64,000 bases of DNA from Deltaproteobacteria bacterium HGW-Deltaproteobacteria-18 (GCA_002841885.1 PHBE01000001.1:264326-328325); one strand, 5' to 3'; positions 1 to 9,393 are shown, numbered from the stretch's first letter. The notes: generated from the sequence alone by a model not told the origin. A program made the numbers and translations.

Positions 1-538
1 CCTCCGGGATCCTCATTTCATGCGACGCGCTCCGTAATGGACTGGTCAGGGCAAACGATTAAAAAACATGTTATTATTGAAATCGTTACCGAGCCGTGCA
101 CAAGGACGGGGCGATTTGGCAAAATCCTCAATCAATAAGCAATCTGCCGGGATTGTCAGGAAAACTCAATCGTAAATGCCGTTTCAAGCGGCGCGGCATC
201 AATCCGGCTGATAAACAAGGTTTTTCCGTGTTCGATGACTGGGTCGCAGGCCAAGCATGTCCTATATTTCGATGGCCAATTTTAGTGATCCCGCTATGAA
301 TAATCAGACCGAACTTGGCCGAAATTCCCTACATTCAGTTGCTCTTCCAGGCTCGTCATGGCTGACAACGTTGATTGCCTCATTCGTTGAGATCTGCCGA
401 ACACATGATTTCGAACCCCTCACATCCCAAGCTTCTGGCATTTTCGTATTTACACTGAGACAAATCGCGGATTCTCTAATTAAATTTCCTTACGTATTTC
501 TCTTGATTGTTCCATATTTCACATGCTATCCTGACTAC
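1..538. other. Stretch without a supported gene
   Basis: No reading frame here has a convincing ribosome binding site, family motif or codon pattern. Two overlapping short frames on the plus strand look like chance openings. The minus strand contains a GGTTCGA-like stretch near 405-415, but no cloverleaf can be built around it. I cannot assign a function. Confidence 0.4.
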
Positions 539-688
539 ATGAAAACGACTCTCATTATCGCTACAATGCTCGCCATGGCGGCAGCAATCGCCTTGTGGGC
601 AGGGACAAGGCAAAAATTGGGTAAACCGGGCCGTCCGATCAATGTCAGCTTTGATCAATTGAAGGACATGGAACACAGAGATCGATGA
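539..688 (+). CDS. Small predicted membrane protein (49 aa)
   Basis: A short frame starting at the ATG at 539 encodes about 49 residues. The N-terminus is hydrophobic (TTLIIATMLAMAAAIALWAG), long enough for one membrane helix or an uncleaved signal anchor. A charged tail ending in MEHRDR follows. A longer in-frame opening begins upstream, but its extra residues look non-coding, so the internal ATG is preferred. No clear Shine-Dalgarno sequence is visible. I do not recognise a family, and existence of the gene is uncertain. Confidence 0.35.
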   Translation: MKTTLIIATMLAMAAAIALWAGTRQKLGKPGRPINVSFDQLKDMEHRDR

Positions 689-786
689 AAATCGTGTAGC
701 GCCTGGATAGAACTTGGACTTTTCCGCGTGATTTACCGATGCCTCCCGTCTTCACGATCCAAAAAAACTAAAAAACGGAACCATCC

Positions 787-1281
787 ATGGATGAAATCAG
801 CGTCCGGCCCATCGGCGTCATCAATTCCCCTTTCACCGACAGGGCCAACATGCCCATCCAGCCTTGCGGCGCTCGCGATGTACCCGGCCGGATTGTGCTG
901 GAGGAAACGCTGGCCCCCGGCCTGAGGGACCTGGAGGGATTTTCCCACATCTATCTGCTCTACCACTTCCACATGAGCCAAGGCTTCGACCTGACCATCG
1001 TTCCTTTCATGGAACCGGCCAAGCGCGGCCTCTTTTCCACCCGCGCCCCAAGACGCCCCAACCAGATCGGAATGTCCATCGTGAGGCTGGAGCGCATCGA
1101 AGGCAACATCCTGCACATCCTCGACGTGGATGTCCTGGACGGCACCCCGCTTCTGGACATCAAGCCCTATTTCAGAACCTTCGACTCCTTCCCCGAAGCC
1201 GTCTCCGGCTGGGCCGAAGCCCATCAGGACGAGGCCGGCCGGGTGCGCTCCGACAAACGCTTCGTAGATCCCAAGGCATAA
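787..1281 (+). CDS. trmO: tRNA (N6-threonylcarbamoyladenosine(37)-N6)-methyltransferase TrmO
   Basis: This 164-residue protein belongs to the TrmO (TsaA/YaeB) family, whose members are SAM-dependent and methylate t6A37 of tRNA-Thr to m6t6A in the cytoplasm. Diagnostic segments are the N-terminal RPIGVINSPF, the AKRGLFSTRAPRRPNQIGMS block typical of the SAM-binding beta-barrel fold, and DVLDGTPLLDIKPY. The length fits the short single-domain bacterial form. The ATG at 787 has a weak purine-rich leader. The gene stands alone, convergent with the coiled-coil gene downstream. The family call is firm; methylation of this host's tRNA-Thr is inferred. Confidence 0.93.
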   Translation: MDEISVRPIGVINSPFTDRANMPIQPCGARDVPGRIVLEETLAPGLRDLEGFSHIYLLYHFHMSQGFDLTIVPFMEPAKRGLFSTRAPRRPNQIGMSIVRLERIEGNILHILDVDVLDGTPLLDIKPYFRTFDSFPEAVSGWAEAHQDEAGRVRSDKRFVDPKA

Positions 1282-1381
1282 GCGGAACAAAACGGCCAGA
1301 CTCTCCCTGCGCGGGCATGGTCACTCAAAAAATCACGCCCACGCCTCCTGACCAAGGCAAGGCCAGGTGTGCGACCACGCG

Positions 1382-1705
1382 TCAGTCCCTGTCTTTTTTC
1401 CCTTCCTTGAATCCTTGGCCAAACGCGTCCTTGGCCTTGGAAAAACTCTCCTTCCAGACCTGAAACGATTCTTCCAGTCCCTCTTTGAGTTCATCCCAGG
1501 CGGACTCGCCGGCCTCTTGCAGTGCCTTCATCTTCTCTTCAAGCTCACTGCGTTTTTTCCTCACTTCCTCGATGCGTTCAAGGTAGCCAAGCTTCAGATC
1601 CGCCCGAGACTGGTCGGCCTTTGCGGTCAAAAGATCGATTTCGGCATTCCATTCATCAATTTTCGCCTTGAGTTTCTGCACATAGGCATCTTTTTTTTCC
1701 TGCAT
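1382..1705 (-). CDS. Coiled-coil hypothetical protein
   Basis: The 107-residue product is highly charged and almost entirely heptad-like: KLKAKIDEWNAEIDLLTAKA, then ERIEEVRKKRSELEEKMKAL, then an amphipathic tail EESFQVWKESFSKAKDAFGQ. It has no signal peptide or membrane helix. The start is set by an AAGGAG eight bases before the ATG at 1705; an upstream in-frame start would bury that site. It resembles the small coiled-coil sll1863-type stress proteins found beside redox genes in sulfate reducers, but the function is unknown. Confidence 0.8.
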   Translation of the reverse strand: MQEKKDAYVQKLKAKIDEWNAEIDLLTAKADQSRADLKLGYLERIEEVRKKRSELEEKMKALQEAGESAWDELKEGLEESFQVWKESFSKAKDAFGQGFKEGKKDRD

Positions 1706-2104
1706 CAAAATCAGCTCCTTGCACAATTACGGGTTACGCTTTTCCTGCCCTGCTGCTGACGCGCATCCAGACCATTTTTTCACTTTCGGCCATTCCCGAG
1801 GCACGCTACAAGGCACAATCATATGCTCCAACCAAAATATGTGGTTGAAACAACATGTTAGCACATCCGCTTCATGTGCGCCACTTGCAGGGACTGACAA
1901 AAAAGACGATCCGGTTCGAAAGATTACCCGCCCAGGCAGGACCTTGAACGGGCCTAATGTTTTCGATGCGTTTGAAGCGCCTGACCGCCGGTCGGCGGAG
2001 GCACGAATTGACCTGTTCGAAACGGATTTGCAGTTTTCCCGGAACTCAGCCCGCGTCTGGCTGCGCGGCATCCACCGGCAACACTGCCGAGAAAAGGAGA
2101 AGTG

Positions 2105-3061
2105 ATGGAGACATTGATCATTGGCGCCGGGGCGATGGGCGGACTGTTTGCAACCCTGCTTGCTCCGCTGATTCCGGTGAGCCTCTTCACCACCAATGCC
2201 GAACACGCCGAGACCATCAACCGGACCGGACTCACCCTCACCGGCATGGATGGCCGGGTCCGCAGGACTTCGGCCAAGGCACTGACCGATCCAGGTCAGT
2301 ACGGCCGCCGGGCCGACCTGATCCTGCTCTGCACCAAGGCCCGCTCGACCCCTCAGGCCAGCGAAATCGCAAAGCAACTGCTGGCCGGGGACGGAGTGGT
2401 GCTCACCCTTCAGAACGGGCTCGGCAACCTTGAGCTCATCCAGGCTGCGGTCGGCACCTCCCGCGCCGCCGCCGGAATCACCGCCCAGGCGGCCACCCTG
2501 CTCGGACCCGGACAGATCCGCCATGCCGGAAGCGGCCCCACCGTACTGGCCGCAGGCACCGGACAGGAAAAAAAGATCGCCGCCATCGCCGCACTGTTCA
2601 ACCAGGCTGGGATCTCCACCAGCGTCACCCAAGACGTCGATGCCCTGCTCTGGTCCAAGCTTCTGGTCAACGTGGGTATCAACGCCCTGACCGCAGTGCT
2701 GCGGGTCCCCAACGGCACGCTGGCCGAAATCCCGGAATGCGAAGCCCTCATGGCCCAGGCCGTGGCCGAGGCCGAAACCGTGGCCCGGGCTCTGGGCGTC
2801 AGCCTGTCTGGCGACGCGCAGCTCGAAAGAGTCAAAAAGGTCTGCGCAATGACCAGGAAAAACCAGTCCTCGATGCTCCAGGACATCAGCAAGGGCAGGC
2901 CCACCGAAATCGACGTCATCAACGGCGCCGTCGTCCGCAAGGGCGCCGAACACGGCATACCCACTCCGGTCAACAAACTGTTGACGGATCTGATCAAAGC
3001 GCTCGAAGCCACATCCCCTGAGCGAATCCCCCTTACCTGTAGAAAGCTCCGTCCGGCATAA
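2105..3061 (+). CDS. panE: Ketopantoate reductase family protein (PanE/ApbA)
   Basis: This 318-residue NAD(P)H-dependent dehydrogenase has the Rossmann signature GAGAMG near residues 7-12, the LQNGLGN segment of the N-terminal domain, and the all-alpha C-terminal domain with LLWSKLLVNVGINALTA carrying the catalytic lysine. KNQSSMLQDISKGRPTEIDV is a hallmark of the family's substrate pocket. PanE reduces 2-dehydropantoate to pantoate for CoA synthesis; paralogues act on other 2-oxo acids, so the exact substrate is inferred. The ATG at 2105 is chosen because AAGGAG lies five bases upstream, too close to an alternative GTG at 2102. Confidence 0.9.
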   Translation: METLIIGAGAMGGLFATLLAPLIPVSLFTTNAEHAETINRTGLTLTGMDGRVRRTSAKALTDPGQYGRRADLILLCTKARSTPQASEIAKQLLAGDGVVLTLQNGLGNLELIQAAVGTSRAAAGITAQAATLLGPGQIRHAGSGPTVLAAGTGQEKKIAAIAALFNQAGISTSVTQDVDALLWSKLLVNVGINALTAVLRVPNGTLAEIPECEALMAQAVAEAETVARALGVSLSGDAQLERVKKVCAMTRKNQSSMLQDISKGRPTEIDVINGAVVRKGAEHGIPTPVNKLLTDLIKALEATSPERIPLTCRKLRPA

Positions 3062-3386
3062 TTTCCGCTTTTGCAGGGTGGTAACTTAAAAAGAACTGGT
3101 TTTCTGCGCCAGACTGCCTTTCGCCCTGACTCCCGGAACAAGAAGCCGGCAGAACAAAATACGGGCCATGGTGGCCCGCAATGATCTGGGTTTTCGGGTA
3201 CGCCTTTTCGATGGTGACCTCATAAGTCTTTTCGCCATAACCAGGCAGCTTGGAGTGCCTGGCTGTCAGGTCGCGACGGCCTCTGATGGGGAAGTTTTTT
3301 TAGAAAAAATCGCGAAACAAATAACGCGGATAAAATACAAACATATAATAAATACAGAATATTACGCGATACTAAAACACATGCGA
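3062..3386. other. Intergenic region, no supported gene
   Basis: This lies between two convergent transcripts. A short perfect hairpin (GGGCCA/TGGCCC) occurs near 3163-3177 without a T-run. The last 100 bases become very AT-rich. Nothing else can be supported. Confidence 0.4.
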
Positions 3387-3665
3387 TCAAGCAGTCTTTA
3401 TTTTTTCACGCTTAATAAGGAATATATTTCTAGTATAAATTATCAAACCAGCAGCTTGTCCAAAAATAAATACAAAATCTCGCCGAAGTATTGCATAGGC
3501 AAGCAAAAAAATACTTCCAAACAAACTAAAGTACCAAAAATTTACTGGAATTATACTTTTTTTTGCTTTCTCAGAAACAATCCACTGAGAAAAAAATCGC
3601 ATGAAGAAAAAAATCTGGCCTACAAAACCAAAAGCTAATAACCACCACTGCGATAAATATTCCAT
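3387..3665 (-). CDS. Lipid A biosynthesis N-terminal domain (LAB_N) protein
   Basis: A 92-residue membrane protein with about three helices. It matches the LAB_N domain: GFVGQIFFFMRFFSQWIVSE, then PVNFWYFSLFGSIFLLAYAI, then RRDFVFIFGQAAGLIIYTRN. Such stand-alone proteins are usually encoded beside GT39 or lipid A-modifying transferases, as here. The ATG at 3665 is preferred because family members start just before the first helix; an ATG at 3692 is possible, and neither has a strong ribosome site. The gene follows the GT39 gene on the same strand by about 60 bases and is the last gene of that operon. It is notably AT-rich compared with its neighbours. Confidence 0.8.
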   Translation of the reverse strand: MEYLSQWWLLAFGFVGQIFFFMRFFSQWIVSEKAKKSIIPVNFWYFSLFGSIFLLAYAILRRDFVFIFGQAAGLIIYTRNIFLIKREKIKTA

Positions 3666-3723
3666 AAATATTCCAAGGCATCTAAACGCCATTAAAGTTC
3701 ATGAAATTCATTTTCATAAAAAA

Positions 3724-5343
3724 TCAATTTTGAATGATGCGACGATCAAGAGCGACAAAATACAATGTCCTGCCGTCTGAACTGCACACATCCATCCGAG
3801 CCTGAGGCTCATATTCGCGTAACATTTCCGGCAAAACCGGATGCTCCCTGCGAGAGGCAAAATAAATCTTATCAGGGAGTTCCTTTTTTTCGTAATCATC
3901 CGGCTCCAAAAATTTGCTTCCGAAAACCCAGGCGTCCTGAATTTTAAGAGAGCCGTCGGACAACACAGGACCTTCCGAAGCAAAAGAACGGATGCTTTTA
4001 AGAGGGACAGACATGTCCCCGACAAATGGCTGAACAATGGCCGGCAACACCAGGCAGCAAAGTCCGAGAATCGAGAATTTGACAGCGAAAAGACCCGGCA
4101 GGTGCTGCGAACGACAGAGTCTGTACAAAAGCACGCAAGCGAACGCACCTGCCCCCGCGATTCCAATCAGTTCAAGACCGCCGAGGGCCGGAAAATGTGC
4201 CCGTAGCCAGTAAAGGGCAATTGGAATTCCAATACACGCAAACCCAAAAATCACGGTGTTCGCCCAAATAAGGGCACGCCCGAAGAGCCCGCCCTTTTCC
4301 GGATCGCGCAGCAATCCCGTGAGATACACGCCCATGAGCTGGCACAATGGAATGAGAACGGGCAGCAGGTAGCGATCTTTTTTCTCAGGGACGAGCATGA
4401 GCAGAAACACACTGCCAAGACACCACAAGACCGGACGCCAATATGGCAGCAATGGCTCGACCCGGCTTCGCGCATGTCCGGCCCAGAGAGCGGCAAGAGC
4501 GAACAACGACCAGACTCCTGTCATGAAAGGAAATTGCAGATAGAACCAGAAAGGTTTGGTGTGTTCCGAAATCCAGGCGCCCTGCTCCGTAGTAATCATG
4601 CGCGCGAAATCGTGTGGCAGCGCCACCCATGCAGCCGCGCCCCAGACCGAAGGCAACACCAGGCCGATTCCCAGAGCCAGACCCAGCTCCCGGGCATGTG
4701 ACCGGAGCCCCACCCTTCCACCGGTGGTCAGCAGCGCTATGGCAAAAGGGAGCAGGAGTGCGTAATAGCTGACCGGCCCCTTGCTGAGGCCCGACAATCC
4801 GAGGAGCAAACCCGTCCCAATGGCCAACTTCCTTCTGGGCGAAGAAGATTCGACAATCACCGCCACTCCCCATATCGCGGCCAGCATGAAGGCATGGCAA
4901 TAAATATCCCAGCTGTTGCGGCGGGCCATGAGCACGAACATGTAGCTGGTGCTCAAAAAGGCTGTGCTCCAGGCGGCGGCAGCCGTGCTTTTCGTCCAGA
5001 AACGTGTCAATCCGAAAAATGAAACAGCCAGAAGCAAACCCGCCAAGGCCGATGGGATGCGATTCACCGCGAGATCCGTGTCCAGTCCGGAATTGCCGAG
5101 CAGCATGGCTCCTGCCGTGAACCATGTCGGCAGCGGTGGTTTGGCCAGTCGCGGCTCCCCGTGCAATGTCGGCAGAAGCCAATGTCCTGTTTCGATCATT
5201 TCTTCTGCAGTTATGAGGTTGCGGGCCTCCATTATGTCCACACCCAGCACATCCCGATGAGCGAATATGCAGGCATAGAGCAGAACCATCAGACCAAGCA
5301 TGCCGCCCAGCAAAACAGCCGGACGATGATTGAAGGCAGACAT
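3724..5343 (-). CDS. GT39/ArnT-like membrane glycosyltransferase
   Basis: A 539-residue polytopic inner-membrane protein of the GT-C (PMT/ArnT) superfamily, which transfers a sugar from a polyprenyl-phosphate donor to an acceptor on the periplasmic side. The first periplasmic loop carries the acidic motif VDIMEARN (family D-E type), followed by RLAKPPLPTWF. About ten to twelve hydrophobic segments follow, with a soluble C-terminal tail. The start at 5343 forms a TGATG junction with the upstream gene and has GGAG at proper spacing; the ATG three bases earlier is an alternative. ArnT adds aminoarabinose to lipid A, but the sugar used here cannot be read from sequence. Confidence 0.85.
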   Translation of the reverse strand: MSAFNHRPAVLLGGMLGLMVLLYACIFAHRDVLGVDIMEARNLITAEEMIETGHWLLPTLHGEPRLAKPPLPTWFTAGAMLLGNSGLDTDLAVNRIPSALAGLLLAVSFFGLTRFWTKSTAAAAWSTAFLSTSYMFVLMARRNSWDIYCHAFMLAAIWGVAVIVESSSPRRKLAIGTGLLLGLSGLSKGPVSYYALLLPFAIALLTTGGRVGLRSHARELGLALGIGLVLPSVWGAAAWVALPHDFARMITTEQGAWISEHTKPFWFYLQFPFMTGVWSLFALAALWAGHARSRVEPLLPYWRPVLWCLGSVFLLMLVPEKKDRYLLPVLIPLCQLMGVYLTGLLRDPEKGGLFGRALIWANTVIFGFACIGIPIALYWLRAHFPALGGLELIGIAGAGAFACVLLYRLCRSQHLPGLFAVKFSILGLCCLVLPAIVQPFVGDMSVPLKSIRSFASEGPVLSDGSLKIQDAWVFGSKFLEPDDYEKKELPDKIYFASRREHPVLPEMLREYEPQARMDVCSSDGRTLYFVALDRRIIQN

Positions 5344-7346
5344 CATTTCTCCGGGTGGTCCAGATATGTATAAGGACCAGAGTCAGGCAGGTTTGGACTT
5401 GTTCCGCTCACCTCTTTCGCCTCCTCGTTCACCCAACGGAGAAGACCCGTCTTGAATGCATGGCTGGCACCCTGATAATAAGCAATATTACGCCGCATCA
5501 ACGGATCGGCGGCGCTGTCACTTGACTCGTCACTCAACCCCAGCGCGTCTTCATGGCGACGCATGCCCTGACGGGGGCTCAAAATCACAAGATTCTGGCC
5601 GTCAAACAGACCAAGATGCTGATAATTTCCGATCAGCGCCCGCCCAGACGCAACATCGTCACGCAAGATGTTGCGTCCAAAGAATGTCGACGTGTAATCG
5701 AGGTTCAAGAGGCCAAGCAGAGTCGGAGCCAGATCGATCTGGCTGGCGAGTGTCGAAACCGTCCGGGACTTCAGAATTTTGGGTGCAAATATGAACAAGG
5801 GAATCCGGTACTTGGCAACCGGGAGGTCCTCCTTGCCTGCACTCCCCGCATTGTGATCGGCGACAAAAACGAAAATCGTCTTTTCAAACCAGGGTTTTTG
5901 CCGCGCCTGCTTCAAGAATTCTCCGATGGCATAGTCAGTGTATTTGACGGCGCCTTCCCGGCCATATCCTGAAGGAATGTCGATACGATCTTCGGGATAG
6001 GTGTAGGGACGGTGATTCGATGTGGTCATGAGCTGAAAGAAAAACGGCCTGCCCGCCGCGTGATCGATGTCGGCCTGCCGCAGCGCCTGAGCGTAAAGAT
6101 CCTCGTCGCACATGCCCCAGGCATTCTTGAACGTGATCTCCGCCTCAGGCACGCTGGTCTGGTCGATGATGCGGTACCCGTTGCCGCTGAAGAACGCATT
6201 CATGTTGTCGAAATAACCGCGTCCGCCATACAGGAAGACGCTGTCATAGCCGCGGGCCTCCAGTTGTCTGCCCAGACTGGCGTATCCGGTTTCCCGGCCG
6301 AGGCGTTTGACAATGGATCGTCCCGGGGTCGGAGGCATGGACAGCGTGATGGCTTCCAATCCCCGGTCAGTGCGTGTGCCGGTAGCATAAAAATTCTTGA
6401 AAAACAGGCTCTCAGGCTGCAACCGGTCCAGATTCGGCGTCAGATTGCGAGAATCGCCGAAGGATCCAAGGTATTTCGCACTCAGGCTCTCGACCGTGAC
6501 CAGGATGACGTTGAGCCTTCTGACCGCCCCCGGGTTGTCGATATCCCGGCGGATATCAAGAGGATCCGCGCTGATGAAACGGGAGTCTGGTTCGGCCAGT
6601 TCCTGGCGAAGCAGCCCTCCGAGATCCTCAACGGGCAATGTGGCGTAAAGCTGATCGTAATCGAGTTCGTTATTGCGAAACGCGGCGAAAAACTGGAAAG
6701 GACCATTGCCGGCAAGTTCCCGGCGCACGGTGTTCCCGCCTTCGACGGTAAAATCCTGTCCCACGAAGGCCGTCACGAGCAGACAGGCCCCGACGGCCGC
6801 CGCGAACAGCAACCCGCGCCCGCGCAGTGACAAAAGAGGCGCCCGAAAAATCCGGTCGATGATTTTGCCTGAGAGGCCGACGCCAACTGCCGAAAGCATG
6901 ACCAGTATCGCCAAAAGTGGGTAAACGGGATACGATTCCAGGATGTTGTTGATGACCTCGTTGGAATACACGAGATAATCGACGGCTATGAAGTTGAAGC
7001 GCACCCCAAACTCATCCCAGAACATCCATTCCGAAACGGCAGTAAAGAGCATAACGAATAGACTCAACCCGATCAGACCGCGCAGTATCCCTGGTTGCCA
7101 TCGACTGCGCCAAAAACTTGCGGGACAAAGGACAAGATACAAGGCAATGGGCAGCGCTGCATAGCTGAGAAAACTCAGATCGTGAACCAGGCCGAGCCCG
7201 AAGATGCCAAGGACGCCAAGCAATGTCGTATTGACATCTCCAAAGTGAGTTGCCAGCAAGACGAGGCGGGTAAGAAAGAAAACAACCAGCCATGCACCCA
7301 GGACGATGGCCAAGCAACGCACCTGAGCGTATTTTGAAAGGGACAT
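5343..7346 (-). CDS. LTA synthase-like phosphoglycerol transferase (sulfatase fold)
   Basis: A 667-residue protein with about five N-terminal transmembrane helices (to roughly residue 200) and a periplasmic alkaline-phosphatase-superfamily domain. The domain shows ILVTVESLSAKYLGS at its start, the nucleophile region ATGTRTDRGLEA with a catalytic threonine, and late metal ligands in FVADHNAG. The family moves phosphoglycerol or phosphoethanolamine from a phospholipid to an envelope glycan or lipid. The ATG at 7346 has a perfect GGAGG seven bases upstream. It is the first gene of an operon with GT39 and LAB_N and is divergent from a two-component pair, which suggests regulated envelope decoration. 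Confidence 0.87.
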   Translation of the reverse strand: MSLSKYAQVRCLAIVLGAWLVVFFLTRLVLLATHFGDVNTTLLGVLGIFGLGLVHDLSFLSYAALPIALYLVLCPASFWRSRWQPGILRGLIGLSLFVMLFTAVSEWMFWDEFGVRFNFIAVDYLVYSNEVINNILESYPVYPLLAILVMLSAVGVGLSGKIIDRIFRAPLLSLRGRGLLFAAAVGACLLVTAFVGQDFTVEGGNTVRRELAGNGPFQFFAAFRNNELDYDQLYATLPVEDLGGLLRQELAEPDSRFISADPLDIRRDIDNPGAVRRLNVILVTVESLSAKYLGSFGDSRNLTPNLDRLQPESLFFKNFYATGTRTDRGLEAITLSMPPTPGRSIVKRLGRETGYASLGRQLEARGYDSVFLYGGRGYFDNMNAFFSGNGYRIIDQTSVPEAEITFKNAWGMCDEDLYAQALRQADIDHAAGRPFFFQLMTTSNHRPYTYPEDRIDIPSGYGREGAVKYTDYAIGEFLKQARQKPWFEKTIFVFVADHNAGSAGKEDLPVAKYRIPLFIFAPKILKSRTVSTLASQIDLAPTLLGLLNLDYTSTFFGRNILRDDVASGRALIGNYQHLGLFDGQNLVILSPRQGMRRHEDALGLSDESSDSAADPLMRRNIAYYQGASHAFKTGLLRWVNEEAKEVSGTSPNLPDSGPYTYLDHPEK

Positions 7347-7411
7347 TTGCAAACCTCCATTAATCTTGCCCCCTCTCTACCTTCCCTGGTGTGAGTCGAT
7401 TGTCGTTGTGA

Positions 7412-7429
7412 CGTGAAAAATTCGTGAAA
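7412..7429 (+). promoter_or_regulatory. Candidate OmpR-type operator (direct repeat)
   Basis: Two exact copies of CGTGAAA begin 11 bases apart (7412 and 7423). Direct half-sites at one-helical-turn spacing are the usual target of OmpR/PhoB-family regulators. The site lies between the divergent LTA-synthase-like operon and the response-regulator gene, so it could serve both. Binding is inferred. Confidence 0.5.
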
Positions 7430-7451
7430 CAATCTATCCAAGGCCCGCCAC

Positions 7452-8135
7452 ATGCGCATATTGGTCGTTGAAGACAACCCCGACATTCTCGCCAACCTGC
7501 TCGATTATCTCCAGCTCAAGGGCTACACAGTCGATTGCGCTCAGGATGGACTTGTAGGCCTGCACCTGGCAGCCACCCAGACACACGATCTGATCGTGCT
7601 GGACGTCATGCTGCCCGGCATCGACGGCTATCAGCTCTGCAGACGCCTGCGTGAGGACGCAAGGCTCGACATTCCGATCATCATGCTCACCGCCCGCGAC
7701 ACGCTTGACGATCGCATCCAGGGGTTCAACACCGGCGCCGACGACTATCTCGTCAAACCGTTCGCCCTGTCCGAGCTCCACGCCCGCATTCAGGCCGTGC
7801 TCCGACGGACCAAGGGGAAAAGGTCCCATGAACTGCGCGTCGCCGACCTCATCTTTGACGTTAATACCCTACAGGTGACCCGTGCCGGCCGGACGCTCAG
7901 GCTGCATCCCTTCGGCTTGAGGCTTCTTGAGATCCTGATGCGCAAAAGCCCTGCCGTAATCCGCCGTGAGGAACTGGAACGGGAACTCTGGGGGGACAAC
8001 TGTCCGGACAGCGACAGCCTGCGCAGCCATATCCACCAGCTGCGCCAGATCGTGGACAAGTCCTTCGACTCGCCGCTGCTGCACACGGTGCACGGCATCG
8101 GCTATCGCCTGGCGGAGCAGACCGATGATCGCTAG
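7452..8135 (+). CDS. OmpR-family response regulator
   Basis: A 227-residue two-domain regulator. The receiver domain (1-115) has the acidic pair ED at 7-8, phosphoacceptor Asp51 in VLDVMLPG, the switch region MLTARD, and lysine in LVKPF. The C-terminal winged helix (about 125-220) shows RREELERELWGDN, SDSLRSHIHQLRQIVD and HTVHGIGYRL. It overlaps the histidine kinase gene by 11 bases, so the two are translated together. It is likely a PmrA/QseB-like transcription factor controlling the divergent envelope operon through the direct repeat at 7412-7429. Confidence 0.93.
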   Translation: MRILVVEDNPDILANLLDYLQLKGYTVDCAQDGLVGLHLAATQTHDLIVLDVMLPGIDGYQLCRRLREDARLDIPIIMLTARDTLDDRIQGFNTGADDYLVKPFALSELHARIQAVLRRTKGKRSHELRVADLIFDVNTLQVTRAGRTLRLHPFGLRLLEILMRKSPAVIRREELERELWGDNCPDSDSLRSHIHQLRQIVDKSFDSPLLHTVHGIGYRLAEQTDDR

Positions 8136-9393
8136 CCTGCCCTTCTCCAAGCGCATAGTCAGCGCCTTCGTTCTCATGACGGTAATTGTCAGCGGCTCCT
8201 TTTCCCTGGGGATTGTAGCCGTCGTCCATTTTGTCGAAACACAGCTCATAACAAAAGAACTGCACGGCAAACTGAGCACTGTTCTCCATGAAGACATCAA
8301 GGCAGGAAGGATCCCGCGGCTTGACGCGAGAACCCGTTTTTTCGCATCGAACTCCGCCGAGCATCCGATCCCGGAACGCTTCGCAGACTTCCCCGAAGGG
8401 TTCACGGAGATCGAGGATGAACACGATGCCGCCTATATCTACCTCACCGAACTTAATGGGATTCGATACATGCTCCTCCAGGAGCAGCAGGAATTTGAGG
8501 ACCGGGAGGAAATTCTCTTCTCGGTCGTTCTGGCGGGTTTTCTGCTCTCCATCGTCAGCGCCTGGGGACTTGGCTCGATCATGGCCAGAAAAGTGATGAA
8601 ACCGGTTGCCCGTCTGGCCAGACAAGTCCGACACGTTGATCAGCTTGCCTCTTTGCCGGCCCCCCTGGCACCGGGCTATTCCGATGATGAAATAGGTCAT
8701 CTGGCGTCCGCTTTCGACACCACGCTCGGACAACTCAGGCAATCCATCGAACGCGAACGACTCTTCACCAGCGACGTCAGCCATGAACTGCGAACTCCAC
8801 TGATGGTCATCTCGACATCGTGCGAACTTCTGCTGGAAAATCAGCTGCAAGCCGGGCAACGCGCCCAGATTGAACGCATCGCCCGAGCCGCCAAGGAAAT
8901 GGGCGACCTTGTCAGGACATTTCTGATACTCGCGCGAACAGGCCCTCCCGACATCGTGGAACCGGAAGCGCTTACGCTGGTCGAGGTGGCACGGGAACAG
9001 GCGGAACAGTGGGAACCGGCCATCCGCGCCAAGGGACTCGACTTCGAACTGATCGACGCCGGGGCGGATTCAGCCGGCCATAACCCGACTTTCCTGCGCA
9101 CGGTCATGTCCAACCTCTTGCGAAATGCTTGGCACTACACAACCGAAGGAAAGATTTGCATCGTTTTACGCAATGACGGGTTCAGCATTGAAGATACGGG
9201 AATGGGCGTCTCTGTCGATGAAAAAAAAATTATCTTTCAGCCATTTTTTAGAGGCAAAAGAGCACGGGGAGATGGACTGGGACTGGGACTGTCACTCGTG
9301 AAACGAATATGCGAATACCAGGAATGGGAAATAGAAATCCAAAAGAACACACCAAGCGGGAGTATATTCAACATCTTATTCAAAACAAAATAA
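8125..9393 (+). CDS. Membrane sensor histidine kinase (PhoQ/PmrB-like)
   Basis: A 422-residue kinase. It has a first membrane helix (10-35), a periplasmic segment of about 100 residues, a second helix (135-160), HAMP, HisKA with His220 in SHELRTPLMV, and an ATPase domain with NLLRNAWHYT, IEDTGMGVS and GDGLGLGLSLVKR. The periplasmic part is rich in acid residues (EIEDEHDA and EFEDREE close to the membrane), as in cation- or peptide-sensing PhoQ/PmrB kinases. The ATG at 8125 overlaps the regulator's stop region. The final 60 codons are more AT-rich than the rest. The signal sensed is inferred, not shown. Confidence 0.9.
   Translation: MIASLPFSKRIVSAFVLMTVIVSGSFSLGIVAVVHFVETQLITKELHGKLSTVLHEDIKAGRIPRLDARTRFFASNSAEHPIPERFADFPEGFTEIEDEHDAAYIYLTELNGIRYMLLQEQQEFEDREEILFSVVLAGFLLSIVSAWGLGSIMARKVMKPVARLARQVRHVDQLASLPAPLAPGYSDDEIGHLASAFDTTLGQLRQSIERERLFTSDVSHELRTPLMVISTSCELLLENQLQAGQRAQIERIARAAKEMGDLVRTFLILARTGPPDIVEPEALTLVEVAREQAEQWEPAIRAKGLDFELIDAGADSAGHNPTFLRTVMSNLLRNAWHYTTEGKICIVLRNDGFSIEDTGMGVSVDEKKIIFQPFFRGKRARGDGLGLGLSLVKRICEYQEWEIEIQKNTPSGSIFNILFKTK

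Noticed and set aside
400..440. tRNA on the minus strand suggested by GGTTCGAAATC
   Set aside because: No acceptor, D or anticodon stem could be formed around it.
96..538. Two overlapping plus-strand frames at the left end
   Set aside because: No ribosome site, no motif, and residue content typical of non-coding DNA; only the last 49 codons were kept as a weak call.
733..1463. Long frames on both strands over the TrmO gene
   Set aside because: They are shadows; only the 787-1281 frame shows family motifs.
3168..3638. 156-codon plus-strand frame over the LAB_N gene
   Set aside because: Lysine/asparagine-rich antisense of an AT-rich real gene.
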